Source: CAVONB01 sp963697205 (GTDB lineage Bacteria; Pseudomonadota; Alphaproteobacteria; Rhizobiales; Hyphomicrobiaceae). From it: a stretch of DNA of 64,000 nucleotides. The stretch covers positions 62,001 through 126,000 of the forward strand of contig CAVONB010000015.1 of the NCBI GenBank assembly GCA_963697205.1. Reading direction: 5' to 3'. The notes beneath the pieces are model-generated. The model made no database searches, had not been told where the DNA came from, and was given only the letters and a program-made list of their open reading frames with translations. Position 1 is the first letter of the stretch. Every line of letters starts with the position of its first letter. Shown piece after piece: positions 8,942 to 17,744 of this stretch. Position numbers and translations under genes: made by a program.

Positions 8942-9816
8942 GTGTCGTCGTCCCAGCTACGATACGGATGGCACCGTTCATCGCAGGAAATCGCCCGGCT
9001 GCCAATGCGCGGCGGCGGTCGGCCCACGCCGGACTGGCTAGCCGGGAGTTTCGGCGGCGGCGGCGGGCGCGTGACGAAGTCCGGGAAGATCGGCGTATAG
9101 TTTTGCGGATCCTCGGTGCGGTCGCGCCGCATCAGAGATTTGCTGCCGTCTCCGCCGAGGTAGAGCTTTATGCCCCCGGTGATACGGTTGTGCTCGGTCT
9201 CGCCGACGTCGGCCTTGGCAAACAGCGAAATCGGCGTGCCGGCGGAGCGCAGCAGGTATTCGCCGCTGAACGAGGCGAGGGACGCCTCAGCCTCATATCG
9301 ATAGCCGGCCGACACCTTCAGATCATCCATGAGATAGTAGCTGAAATCGATCCGGCCGAAGAAGTGCCCGTCGTCGGCGTCCAAGACCGTCAGTCCCTTG
9401 TAGGTGCCGGGAAGGGAGATGTGCTCGTAGCCGGCCAGCCCGCTGATCGTCAGACGGTCCATGTAGAGCTCGCCTTCGGCGGCGATGCGGGCAATGTCGA
9501 TCGACCGCCACGTGTGATAGCTGCCGTAAACGCCGATCAGGTGTTTGGCAGGATCGCGAGTGAAGGCATGAGCACCGCCGCCCGACATGGTGTCGCCGTC
9601 GATGCTGCCCAGCGCGCCGTCGAGCTGGAGCCCGAAAGCATGCGCGACGGGGATCGAAACGCTGCCGAGCGCAAGGACAGCATCCTCGTTGTCGTAGAGG
9701 CCGCCTTCGACCGAGAGTTTTCCATTGAGGCCGGAGACTGCCGGCTGCCCACTCTGAGCCTGGGCGCTCGCGCTGCCCATAAGCAGAGCGATGAACGCCA
9801 TCGCAAAGTAACGCAT
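8749..9816 (-). CDS. Outer-membrane beta-barrel-like protein, 3' end uncertain
   Basis: Start 9816 opens MRYFAMAFIALLMGSASAQA, a clean signal peptide. About 230 residues of alternating polar/aromatic strands follow (GSYHTWRSIDIARIAAEGEL; FFGRIDFSYYLMDDLKVSAG), typical of a small outer-membrane barrel. After FPDFVTRPPPPPK the translation loses barrel character and runs to 8749, overlapping the next gene. A one-base change in the CCG run near 9055 would instead give a stop at about 9038, which I think is the true end. No close named family recognised; I infer a porin-like or surface-antigen-like protein. Confidence 0.65.
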   Translation of the reverse strand: MRYFAMAFIALLMGSASAQAQSGQPAVSGLNGKLSVEGGLYDNEDAVLALGSVSIPVAHAFGLQLDGALGSIDGDTMSGGGAHAFTRDPAKHLIGVYGSYHTWRSIDIARIAAEGELYMDRLTISGLAGYEHISLPGTYKGLTVLDADDGHFFGRIDFSYYLMDDLKVSAGYRYEAEASLASFSGEYLLRSAGTPISLFAKADVGETEHNRITGGIKLYLGGDGSKSLMRRDRTEDPQNYTPIFPDFVTRPPPPPKLPASQSGVGRPPPRIGSRAISCDERCHPYRSWDDDTWLTGSSGATAWRPRLPISRRWPRRPGTGCPRHSAPCATASRSGSRISRPTTCSMPSASKARST

Positions 9817-10078
9817 CGAACACCTCTGGACGCAGGGGCCACAAAGCCCTTCGGCGGCAGCGCTGCACCGCCTCACTCAACCCCGCGTTCGAGGACCCGC
9901 ACGTCTCGGGAACAGCGATGAGCGAATTGGAGCGCTGCGACGCGGGCATGGCAATCGCTACTGAACGCCGATCATCGATTTGGACCGAGCGTGTGTTGTC
10001 TATGATACAGTCTGAAATCATGCCGACGACGCATTGAAAGTACACGTCTAATCGATCTTCTGACGCCGGTCTATCGCG
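9817..10078. other. Intergenic, upstream of barrel protein
   Basis: 262 bases. The part near 9980-10060 is less GC-rich than its surroundings (GTGTGTTGTCTATGATACAG, then TGAAAGTACACG) and is a plausible promoter zone for the barrel gene on the minus strand. The minus-strand ORF crossing here (to 10045) is a shadow. I see no RNA gene. Confidence 0.4.
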
Positions 10079-10783
10079 CTAGCTGCGCACCTTTCTGGCC
10101 GTGCGTAAATGCACGTAGATCGCGCCCTCTCCGCCGTGCTGGATGGCGGCGGGACGGTAGCTGACGACGATGGCGCGCAACTCCGGCTCGGCCAGCCAGC
10201 GCGGCACGTTGCGCTTCAGGACGCCGCGCTCGTGGGCAACCAGAAAATCGCGCGGCGCGTCGTCGTCGGCGCGGGCAGGCCCGCCCTTGCCGGTGATGAC
10301 GAGGACGGTGCGCCGGCCGGCGGCGTGGGCGGCGAGCAGAAAGCGGCGCAGGGCGGCGTGGGCCTCGGTCTGGCGCATGCCGTGGAGGTCGATGCGCGCG
10401 TCGATGGACTCGCGGCCGGCCGCGATCCGCTTGGCCTTCTTGCGGTCGAAACCGGCGAGCGGTGGTGCCGCGGGCGGGGGTTGTGGGGGTGGCCGGCCCT
10501 GGGGCGGGCCGCCCTGTCCGGCATTGGCGCGGTGCTTTTGATGTGCGGGGCGGCGGGGCGGCGCGGTCTGTGCGGAGGCGCGTTGCGTCTTGGCCGCGGT
10601 CCGCGTCGACGGGCTCGCTTCGCCCTGATCAGGGAGCTGGGCTTCCGGGTCGGCGCGATCGAGCACTCTCGGCTTCGACCGCAAGACCGGCTCGATATCG
10701 CCGGCCACGGCGTGCCACAGGGCGGCATCCTCGACCGAGAGGTGACCGGGCGGGCGGGCGCCATGGCTCTTGCGGCGCGTCAT
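10079..10783 (-). CDS. Smr/MutS2-type domain protein
   Basis: Start ATG 10783 (MTRRKSHGARPPGHLSVEDA). About 234 residues: a short N-terminal helix (ALWHAVAGDIEPV), a long Pro/Gln/Arg-rich linker, then an Smr domain with IDLHGMRQTEAHAALRRFL, VLVITGKGG and GGEGAIYVHLR. Smr domains have DNA/RNA nicking activity in some proteins; the role here is unknown. As read, the gene is in one frame with mltA upstream. TCAT at 10780-10783 would give the usual ATGA stop/start overlap if one base upstream were changed. I therefore treat them as two genes. Confidence 0.75.
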   Translation of the reverse strand: MTRRKSHGARPPGHLSVEDAALWHAVAGDIEPVLRSKPRVLDRADPEAQLPDQGEASPSTRTAAKTQRASAQTAPPRRPAHQKHRANAGQGGPPQGRPPPQPPPAAPPLAGFDRKKAKRIAAGRESIDARIDLHGMRQTEAHAALRRFLLAAHAAGRRTVLVITGKGGPARADDDAPRDFLVAHERGVLKRNVPRWLAEPELRAIVVSYRPAAIQHGGEGAIYVHLRTARKVRS

Positions 10784-12130
10784 CGGTTCGCCTGCCGGCC
10801 ACGCTTGCCGGATTGTGCGGGCGTGGCCGTCGCCGACCATGCCTCGGGCACGCCAGAGGTGGGCGAGGACTTTGCGCGTCGGGATGCTCGCGGTCACGGG
10901 ACGCGGCAGCAGGACGAACAGGTTGCCGGGATGCTTGGTGATGCCCGCGAGCTTGCCGGCGGCGACACCTGAGCCGAAGTAGATGTCGCCACGCTCGGGG
11001 CCGCGGATGGCGGAGCCGACATCGTGGGCGAACATCAGGCGATGAAAACCGCCGGGCGACAGGACGTGGTCGAGCGTGGGCGCGCTGACGAAGATGGGCA
11101 GGCCAAGGGCGTGCACGCCGGCATCGACGGCGAGGCTGCGGCCGGGCGTCAGGGGGATGCTGTGCACGCCGAGCGCGGTCTTGGCGTCGCCCTTCAACTC
11201 GCGGAAAAAGACGTAGGACTTGTTCTGCCACATGACCTTGCGACCGCGCTCGGGGTCGGCCTTCAGCCATTTGCCGAGCGCTTCGAGCGACATGCGATCG
11301 GCGGGCAGGAGCGCGTTGTCGATCAGATAGCGGCCGATGGAAGTGTAAGGATGGCCGTTCTTGCCGTCGTAGGTGATGCGGATCGACGTGCCGTCGGTCA
11401 GCTTGACGCGGCCTGAGCCCTGGACCTGAAGAAAGAACAGCTCGACGGCATCGGCCAGCCAGATCAGCTCGAGATCGCGGCCGGCGAGCGCGCCCTTGTC
11501 GATCTCCTCGCGCGTGGCGAAGGGGACGAGGCCCTTCTCGGTGCGCCGGGCGTGGGTCAGCGCCGTGCCGGAGGCGCCGCGCATGGCGTCGCCGATCAGG
11601 TTTTCGAGCTCCGGCGGCCGCTTGAGCACCGGGACGGTGAAGGCCGCCGTGCGTGTGCGCGAGCCTTTCAGCAGCGGCTCATAGTAGCCGGTGAGCAGGC
11701 CTTCGGGCCTGTCGTGCACCACGCGATGGGGCGCGAAATGCCGCTCGAAGAATTGGCGGGCCGCCTCGCGGGTCGGTCGCCGGCCGAGCAGCTGGGCCGC
11801 ATCGTAGCAAGCGCTCAGCAGCTCCGGCGAGGTCGGGACGCTGCCGGTGGCGCTGCCGGCGCGCACGGCGGACAAGACCCTATCGCAGGATGTCAGGAAG
11901 GCGCGCAACGCGGCGCCGTGATCGTCCTGCGTCCAGTGCGGCAGGCGATCGAATGCGACGGGCTCGAAGGCGACTTTGGCGGTGGTCATGCCGACGCGCG
12001 ATCCTGCCTTCGTTGCTTGGTTACGATCGGCCCAGACGGTTGCCGGGAAGCAGATCGCGACCAGCGCCAGCAAGAGTGCGGGGCGCGACTTCCGCGCCAC
12101 GGCTCGCCACGCTCGCCCCCAACGCCTCAT
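10780..12130 (-). CDS. mltA: Membrane-bound lytic murein transglycosylase A (MltA)
   Basis: Cleaves peptidoglycan glycan strands to 1,6-anhydro products at the inner face of the outer membrane. It begins with a signal sequence (RPALLLALVAICFPATVWA). The MltA domain follows (RVVHDRPEGLLTGYYEPLL; ELIWLADAVELFFLQVQGSG; GKNGHPYTSIGRYLIDN), then the 3D domain with the catalytic-type Asp segment FAHDVGSAIRGPERGDIYFG. There is no lipobox Cys after the signal, unlike E. coli MltA. The length to the proposed end (450 residues) is a little long for the family. As read the frame continues into the Smr gene. Confidence 0.88.
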
Positions 12131-12211
12131 ACGACCGGCATCCTCTTGAGTTGGCGGGGCGTCGAGACCTCAGCGTGACCAGTGATCCGAGCCGGCCGGC
12201 GACCCTTCGCG

Positions 12212-12958
12212 TCAGGCCGAGGCCTGGGTGGCGATGAGCTTCCAGTTGGGGTTCTGCCGGGCCCGCGCGGTGCCGATGTCGCGGCTGAAGGTCCAGACGT
12301 CTGTCACGTCCTTGATCTTGAGGGGATCGCCGGAGATCACCTCGCCACCCCGGTCGCGGGTCGCTGAGATCAGCTGGCTTACGAAGCGGATGGTGATCTG
12401 GGCGGCACCATTGACCGTCTCGGCTTCCACGATCTCGGCCTTGTTGATGCCGACGAAGCTCTGGTCGATCTGCTCGCCGCGCGACTCCCGGTCGGCGATG
12501 GCAGCGACGAAGCCCTCGTAGACCTCACGGCTCAAGAGGTCCTTAAGCAACTTGCGATTGCCCTCGGCGAAGGCCGTCACGATCATCGCATAGGCCTGCT
12601 GGGCGCCCTTGATGAAGTGATCGGGGTCAAACGTGCTGTCGAGGCGCAGGATGTCGAGCAGTCCGGACGCGACGGCCTCGTTGCCGTCGGCGAAGGCGCG
12701 CACCTTCTCCTCGGCCTCAGCGGTGGCGGCCGCCGGGCGCGTTTGCACGGCGCCCGCAGCCGCGGGCTCCCGGCGGGGCAGCGTGACCACCTTGTCCTCG
12801 GCGCGACCCTGGCGGCGCGCCTGCTGCTCGGCGCGCTGGCGCTCGATGCGCGACTCCTCGTCCCCCGTCCGCCGGCCCAGGACACTTCGAAGTTTGAAGA
12901 TCACGACCACCGCCACGATCAACGAGACGATGGTGAAGAGATCGATCTTGCCATCCAT
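12212..12958 (-). CDS. Tim44-like domain membrane protein
   Basis: Start 12958 gives MDGKIDLFTIVSLIVAVVVI, one N-terminal membrane helix. A charged Arg/Gln/Glu-rich stretch follows, then a C-terminal Tim44-like domain (LRLDSTFDPDHFIKGAQQAY; LKDLLSREVYEGF; VWTFSRDIGTARARQNPNW). 248 residues. In alphaproteobacteria this protein (TimA) is a proposed relative of the mitochondrial Tim44 import factor, and its gene sits beside fxsA as here, divergently. An ATG at 12991 is possible but less like family members. It lies 80 bases upstream of mltA on the same strand. Confidence 0.88.
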   Translation of the reverse strand: MDGKIDLFTIVSLIVAVVVIFKLRSVLGRRTGDEESRIERQRAEQQARRQGRAEDKVVTLPRREPAAAGAVQTRPAAATAEAEEKVRAFADGNEAVASGLLDILRLDSTFDPDHFIKGAQQAYAMIVTAFAEGNRKLLKDLLSREVYEGFVAAIADRESRGEQIDQSFVGINKAEIVEAETVNGAAQITIRFVSQLISATRDRGGEVISGDPLKIKDVTDVWTFSRDIGTARARQNPNWKLIATQASA

Positions 12959-13246
12959 GTTTTCGAACTTTCCATCGCCCGCCGCCGTCATGACATCGAC
13001 GGGGCGGACCGGCTTAGAGCAGCGTCGCTGGACACCGGTATATGGTCGCCGCAGAGCGAAAGCGCCAGGGCCGGGCCGAAGTTCGGGCCGAAGCTCTGGA
13101 CATCGGCCGGATCGAGGCGCTTCTCCTCTCGTTTGGTAATCGAGAGCAATTTACGGCACAATCGGGTTCAAGCCAACCGAAACCCGGGCGGGGCCACGGC
13201 CTTTAACGCTCGCTTCGGGTTCTGGCGCAAACCGAGCGGCTCTTCG

Positions 13247-13765
13247 ATGCCCTTTCTGCTGCTGTTCCTGTTTCTGGCCTACCCGCTGCTCGAGATCGCG
13301 CTGCTGATCCGGGTCGGCGGCATCATCGGCGTGCTGCCGACACTGCTCGTCATCGTCGGTACGGCGGTGCTGGGCGCGGCCGCGTTGCGCCGGCAAGGAC
13401 TCGTGATCATGCGGCGCGCGGCGGAGGCAATGCGTGCTGGCCGGCCGCCTGTGGAGCCCGTAATGGAGGGTGCGCTGTTCGGGCTGGCTGGTTTTTTCCT
13501 GATCGTGCCGGGGCTGGTGTCGGACGCGCTCGGCCTCGCGCTGCTGGTGCCGCCTGTCAGGCATCTCGTCGCGCGCTGGATCTCACGCTCTTTGGTCACG
13601 GTTGCGGAGGTGCACGTCGAAAGGGGGGCGAGCGGCGAGGGGGCTTCGGGGAAATCCGGCGAGGACCAAACACCCATCGTGATCGAAGGCGAGTTCACGC
13701 GGATCGACGAGAAGCCGGTCTCAGGGTCCGATCGCGGCTCCGATCGCAGCAAGGACCGCAAGTAG
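13247..13765 (+). CDS. fxsA: FxsA family membrane protein
   Basis: 172 residues. It opens MPFLLLFLFLAYPLLEIALL, and three further hydrophobic stretches follow, including GALFGLAGFFLIVPGLVSDA, a FxsA signature. The cytoplasmic tail is charged and ends KPVSGSDRGSDRSKDRK. FxsA lowers F-exclusion of phage T7 when overproduced in E. coli; its normal role is unclear. It diverges from the Tim44-like gene. The ORF upstream to 12617 is antisense shadow. Confidence 0.9.
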   Translation: MPFLLLFLFLAYPLLEIALLIRVGGIIGVLPTLLVIVGTAVLGAAALRRQGLVIMRRAAEAMRAGRPPVEPVMEGALFGLAGFFLIVPGLVSDALGLALLVPPVRHLVARWISRSLVTVAEVHVERGASGEGASGKSGEDQTPIVIEGEFTRIDEKPVSGSDRGSDRSKDRK

Positions 13766-13825
13766 GACGCGTCACAAAAAAATGAGCAGCGCCCGGTTTG
13801 GCGGGCGGGGAGAGGAGACAGCCCG

Positions 13826-14755
13826 ATGGCGTTGGAGAACTTCCGCGAGGTCACGACCGGCTTGAGGTTTCCGGAGGGGCCCGTGTGGATGCCGGACCGC
13901 ACTGTCATCCTGGTCGAGATCGAGGGCCGGCGGCTGACGCGAGTCCATCCCGATGGGCGCAAGGAGACGATCGCAACACTGGGCGGCGGGCCGAACGGGG
14001 CGGCGATCGGCCCCGACGGCATGGTCTACGTGACCAATCACGGCGGGTCGGCGTGGACGGAGGACGCGGTCGACGGTCTGAAGCCGGTGGGCCAGCCCGA
14101 CGACTACGTCGGCGGCAGCGTGCAGCGGGTCGATCCGAAGACCGGTGCGTTCGAGACGCTCTACACGCATTGCGGCGATCGGCAGCTGCGCGGCCCCAAC
14201 GATCTGGTGTTCGACCAGGCGGGCGGGTTCTATTTCACGGATCTGGGAAAGGCGCGCCATCTCGATGTCGATCGCGGCGCGGTCTACTACGCCCGGACCG
14301 ACGGCTCGCTCATCAAGGAGATCGCTGGACCAACGCTGTTCGCCAACGGTATCGCGCTGTCGCCCGACAACAAGACACTCTACTTCGTGGAAGGCGATTC
14401 CGCTCGGTTGTGGGCGATGGACATCAAGGGGCCGGGCGAGGTCGAGCGGCTCATATGGCCCAGCCCGAACGGCGCGCGCTTTCTCTATCAGTCGGGCGCG
14501 CCCTACCAGCGCTTCGACAGCATGGCGGTTGATGCTGCTGGCAACATCTGCATCGCCTCTCTGATCCGGGGCGGAATCCACGTCGTCAGTCCGCAGGGCA
14601 CGCTGGTGGAGCATGTGCCGTTGCCCGACCGCTGGACGACCAACATCTGCTTCGGTGGCGCCGATCTGCGCACGGCGTTCGTGACGTGCTCGCAGTGGGG
14701 CAAGCTGGTCAGCTTCACCTGGCCACGCCCCGGGCTCAAGTTGAACTGGCAATGA
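13826..14755 (+). CDS. SMP-30/gluconolactonase family protein
   Basis: 309 residues, beta-propeller lactonase family. Metal-site segments are visible: LRFPEGPVWMPD (Glu ligand), QLRGPNDLVFDQAGGFYFTD (Asn, Asp) and LFANGIALSPDNKTLYFVEG (Asn, Asp). No signal peptide, so cytoplasmic. Family members hydrolyse sugar lactones. With dgoK-dgoA 0.7 kb away I infer a possible galactonolactone substrate, though a DUF4112 gene lies between and the strands differ. AGGAG lies about eight bases upstream of the start. Confidence 0.87.
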   Translation: MALENFREVTTGLRFPEGPVWMPDRTVILVEIEGRRLTRVHPDGRKETIATLGGGPNGAAIGPDGMVYVTNHGGSAWTEDAVDGLKPVGQPDDYVGGSVQRVDPKTGAFETLYTHCGDRQLRGPNDLVFDQAGGFYFTDLGKARHLDVDRGAVYYARTDGSLIKEIAGPTLFANGIALSPDNKTLYFVEGDSARLWAMDIKGPGEVERLIWPSPNGARFLYQSGAPYQRFDSMAVDAAGNICIASLIRGGIHVVSPQGTLVEHVPLPDRWTTNICFGGADLRTAFVTCSQWGKLVSFTWPRPGLKLNWQ

Positions 14756-15012
14756 GACGCGCACGGCGGCAGCGCACGACGGTGGTGCGACGGATGGGCG
14801 CCGACGACGCTTGAATCGCGTTTTTCTTTCACCATATGCCAGAAAGCGCCGGGCCATCGTCCGCCTCCGTACGCGGAGGCCCCAGCGGTGCGCTCCGGAC
14901 GCCTGAGATTTGCGCGCTGTCTGTGGCCCAGCCCGGCGGCGCGCATGTTGGCCGTCGACGCGCGCCGTCCGGCTCCCCGGTTTCAACTTTCCGCCCGAAC
15001 CTGGAGCGTGGA
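14756..15012. other. Intergenic
   Basis: 257 bases between two co-directional genes. The ORF that extends the DUF4112 gene upstream to 14836 shows no conserved residues and I treat it as non-coding. No terminator or operator was clear to me. Confidence 0.4.
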
Positions 15013-15453
15013 ATGGTGACAGCCCGGATGCCGGACGGCACGGTCGAGAGGTACGAAGGCCGCGACGACGCTGCCGCGCTGCAGCGCGTGGAAGCGCTGG
15101 CGCGGCTGATGGACAGCGCGGTCGCCATTCCCGGAACCGACGTGCGCATCGGGCTGGACGCCGTGATCGGCTTCGTGCCGGTGGTGGGCGACCTCGTCAG
15201 TCAGGTCGTGGCCAGCTACATCATCTGGGAAGCGCGTCGGATCGGCGTGTCGCGCTGGACGATGGCGCGCATGATCGGCAACAGCGCCGTCGATACTGTC
15301 GTCGGCTTCATCCCGTTCGTGGGTGACGCGTTCGACGTCGCGTTTCGCGCCAACATGAAGAATCTCGCGCTGCTCAGGTCGCATCTGGAAAAGAAGGGTG
15401 CGCGCACCGGCGACGGCGTCGTGATCGACGGCACGGCAGAGCGCGTCGCCTGA
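15013..15453 (+). CDS. DUF4112 domain protein
   Basis: 146 residues from ATG 15013, which has GGAGCGTGG just upstream. It matches DUF4112: ALARLMDSAVAIPGTDVRIG, then GFVPVVGDLVSQVVASYIIW and GFIPFVGDAFDVAFRANMKN, a duplicated G-F-x-P-x-V-G-D motif in two amphipathic/membrane-associated hairpins. Function is unknown for the family. It ends eight bases from the convergent dgoA stop. Confidence 0.83.
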   Translation: MVTARMPDGTVERYEGRDDAAALQRVEALARLMDSAVAIPGTDVRIGLDAVIGFVPVVGDLVSQVVASYIIWEARRIGVSRWTMARMIGNSAVDTVVGFIPFVGDAFDVAFRANMKNLALLRSHLEKKGARTGDGVVIDGTAERVA

Positions 15454-15460
15454 TCGCCGC

Positions 15461-16115
15461 TCAGGTCGCGACGATGCCGCGGGCAGCGTCGAGCGCGGTC
15501 ATGAGTGCCTTTGCCTTGGCGGCGACGTCGCGCGCGCTTGCGCCCGGCTTATAGAGCGCCGAGCCAATACCAATTCCGGCCACGCCCGCATCGAGATAGT
15601 CCGACAGGTTGTGCGCGCCGACGCCGCCGGTCGGGACCAGCATCGTGTCCTTGGGCAGGACCGCGCGCCAGGCGCGGATGACGGCCGGCGGGATCGCCTC
15701 GGCGGGAAAGAGCTTCAGGCCATCGGCGCCGGCGGCGAGGGCTGCGAAGGCTTCGGTCGGCGTGAAGACGCCGGGCAGGACCGCAAGACCGGACGCGATC
15801 GACGCGCGGATGACGGCTGGATCGCTGTGCGGCATGACGGCGAGGCGCCCGCCGGCCGATGTCACACGCGCCGCGTCGGCGGGGTCCAATACGGTGCCGG
15901 CTCCGACGAGCGTGGTGTCGCCGAAGCGTTTCGAGAGGATCTCGATGGAACGAAACGGTTCAGGCGAGTTGAGCGGGCACCTCGAGGATGGCGATGCCCG
16001 CCTCGACCAGGGCCGTGCCGACGTCGGCGGCCTCTGCCGGCGCGATGCCGCGCAGGATCGCGACGAGCGGACACCGTACCAGCGCACTTCGGATGATCGC
16101 AGCTCGTTCACTCAT
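15461..16115 (-). CDS. dgoA: 2-dehydro-3-deoxy-6-phosphogalactonate aldolase, one frameshift
   Basis: Splits 2-keto-3-deoxy-6-phosphogalactonate to pyruvate and glyceraldehyde 3-phosphate, the last step of the De Ley-Doudoroff pathway. N-terminus from 16115: MSERAAIIRSALVRCPLVAI, then LRGIAPAEAADVG. The frame breaks at about 15978, where GAGGTGCCCGCTCAACTC loses register; dropping one base restores EVPLNSPEPF. The rest is intact: GAGTVLDPADAARV, Schiff-base Lys in DGLKLFPAEA, and LVPTGGVGAHNL. A GGAAGG sits eight bases from ATG 16115, so that start is better than 16121. It lies 39 bases downstream of dgoK. Confidence 0.88.
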
Positions 16116-16154
16116 CGCCATTTCCTTCCCGTCCGGTCCAACCCTCAGCCGACC

Positions 16155-17106
16155 TCAATCCGCGATCAGGCCGGCCCGGCGGGCGACGGCCAGCAGCCCC
16201 GTCACGGCGGTATCCGCCGGCGCCGGCGTCAGGCGAAGTCCCAGAAGGCGGGCGGCCTCGACGTAACGTGCAACTAGTGCTGCGCCGCCGACGACGATCG
16301 CCGAACGATCACGGGGCGCCGCGGTCAGCAGCTCGGCGCCGATCAGGAGACCTGAGAGATAGTCCGCCGCGTCGACGGGCGCCAGCCTGTCGAACAGCGC
16401 GAGCGTGCGGGTGGAGAAGATCGCGTGCAGAAGAGCACCGGGGCCGGCGGGCAACGCGCCAGCCGCGACGATTCCGCGGGCGAAGCCATCGGCAGGCGGC
16501 GGGGCCGATGTGGGCGGGGCCGATGCGGATGACCCGCCCGTCATCATGCGGCCGAGGATGGTGTGGTCCTTGAGGGCGGCGAACACCTCACCGGTCATGA
16601 AGGTCTGGAAGCCGACGATCCGATTGTCGGCCACCTCGACCCACTTGGCATGCGTGCCGGGCAGGACCAGCGTGGCATGCCTGACCTCAAGGGCAGCGCA
16701 GGCGCCGAACACCTGCACCTCCTCGCCGCGCATGACGTCGGGCGTCGCGCCATGCGCGGGCGGCGACGCCGGGCACGATGCGCACGGCACCCAAGCCGGG
16801 GGCTTCGAATGTCGTCAGCGCGGCGGCGAGAGCCGGCACGTCGGCGGGCGTGTCGACATAAGGCGCTTCGCGCCAACCCTGGCGAGCACCGATCATGCCC
16901 GACATCACGATCGGCAGAGCGCGCTCACCAGTCCGCCACGACGCCGTCGCCCTTTCGAGCACCTGGGCGAAGCGGCCCTCGGCGGCGAGGATGCCTTCGG
17001 CGCTCTCATTGCGGGCGAGAACCGCTCCCGAGCCGGCGACGAGGTAGGCGCGCAGGGCCGTCGTTCCCCAATCCACAGCGATCAGGCTCGGTTCGTTCGG
17101 GCTCAC
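16155..17106 (-). CDS. dgoK: 2-dehydro-3-deoxygalactonokinase, one frameshift
   Basis: Phosphorylates 2-keto-3-deoxygalactonate ahead of dgoA. The N-terminus carries the sugar-kinase phosphate motif LIAVDWGTTALRAYLV and SGMIGARQGWREAPYVDTPA. The frame breaks near 16760 after GAVRIVPGVAAR. The second frame resumes at HGATPDVMRGEEVQVFGA and continues through LPGTHAKWVEV, FQTFMTGEVFAAL and SAIVVGGAALVARYVEA. Combined length is about 316 residues, somewhat above the usual ~290-300. It forms an operon with dgoA. No dgoD dehydratase or regulator is in the window. Confidence 0.87.
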
Positions 17107-17219
17107 ACGATCTGCCTCGCGTTCGGTCCGGCGGCGCCGATGCCGCCTTGCCAGGGATGCAACGATCTATAGGTTAGCGGCGTTTTGGACAATCAAACGC
17201 GAAGACGACGACCCGTGGG

Positions 17220-17744
17220 ATGACCAGGAAAACGACAAAGACAACACCGTCAAAGCGCACGGCCGAGACGCCGGCGCGCAAGGCCCCTCAACCGATCGTC
17301 TCGACCGGCTACTGGCTCCTCAAGTCGGAGCCGGACGTGTTCTCGTGGGACCAGCTCGTGGCCAAGGGGAGCGCCGGCGAGGAGTGGACGGGCGTGCGCA
17401 ACTACCTTGCGCGCAACAACATGCGGGCGATGAAGCTCGGCGACTTGGCGTTTTTCTATCACTCCAACATCGGTCTGGAGATCGTCGGCGTGTGCGAAGT
17501 GTGCGCGCTGGCGCATCCCGACAGCTCGTCGCCGGAGGATCCGCGGTGGGAGTGCGTCGACGTGCGCGCGGTGATCGCGATGCCGCGGCCCGTGCAGCTG
17601 GTCGAGGTGAAGGCCAATGACAAGCTCGCCAAGATGAGCCTCGTGACGTCGATGCGCCTTTCGGTGCAGCCGGTCACGAAGTCGGAATGGGCGGAGGTGT
17701 GCCGGATGGGCGGGCTCGACCTGAAGTCGATCGTCCGGGGATGA
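17220..17744 (+). CDS. EVE domain protein
   Basis: 174 residues. After a Lys/Thr-rich start comes the EVE (PUA-like) domain: YWLLKSEPDVFSWDQLVAKG, WTGVRNYLARNNMRAMKLGD, LAFFYHSNIGLEIVGV. EVE domains have an aromatic cage that binds modified bases in nucleic acids; in some bacteria they are fused to restriction enzymes. Stand-alone forms like this are widespread in Proteobacteria. The stop overlaps the next gene's ATG in an ATGA, so the two are probably co-translated. Confidence 0.9.
   Translation: MTRKTTKTTPSKRTAETPARKAPQPIVSTGYWLLKSEPDVFSWDQLVAKGSAGEEWTGVRNYLARNNMRAMKLGDLAFFYHSNIGLEIVGVCEVCALAHPDSSSPEDPRWECVDVRAVIAMPRPVQLVEVKANDKLAKMSLVTSMRLSVQPVTKSEWAEVCRMGGLDLKSIVRG

Noticed and set aside
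12617..13246. Long plus-strand ORF leading into fxsA
   Set aside because: It lies antisense to the Tim44-like gene and has no conserved residues before FxsA; FxsA has its own start at 13247.
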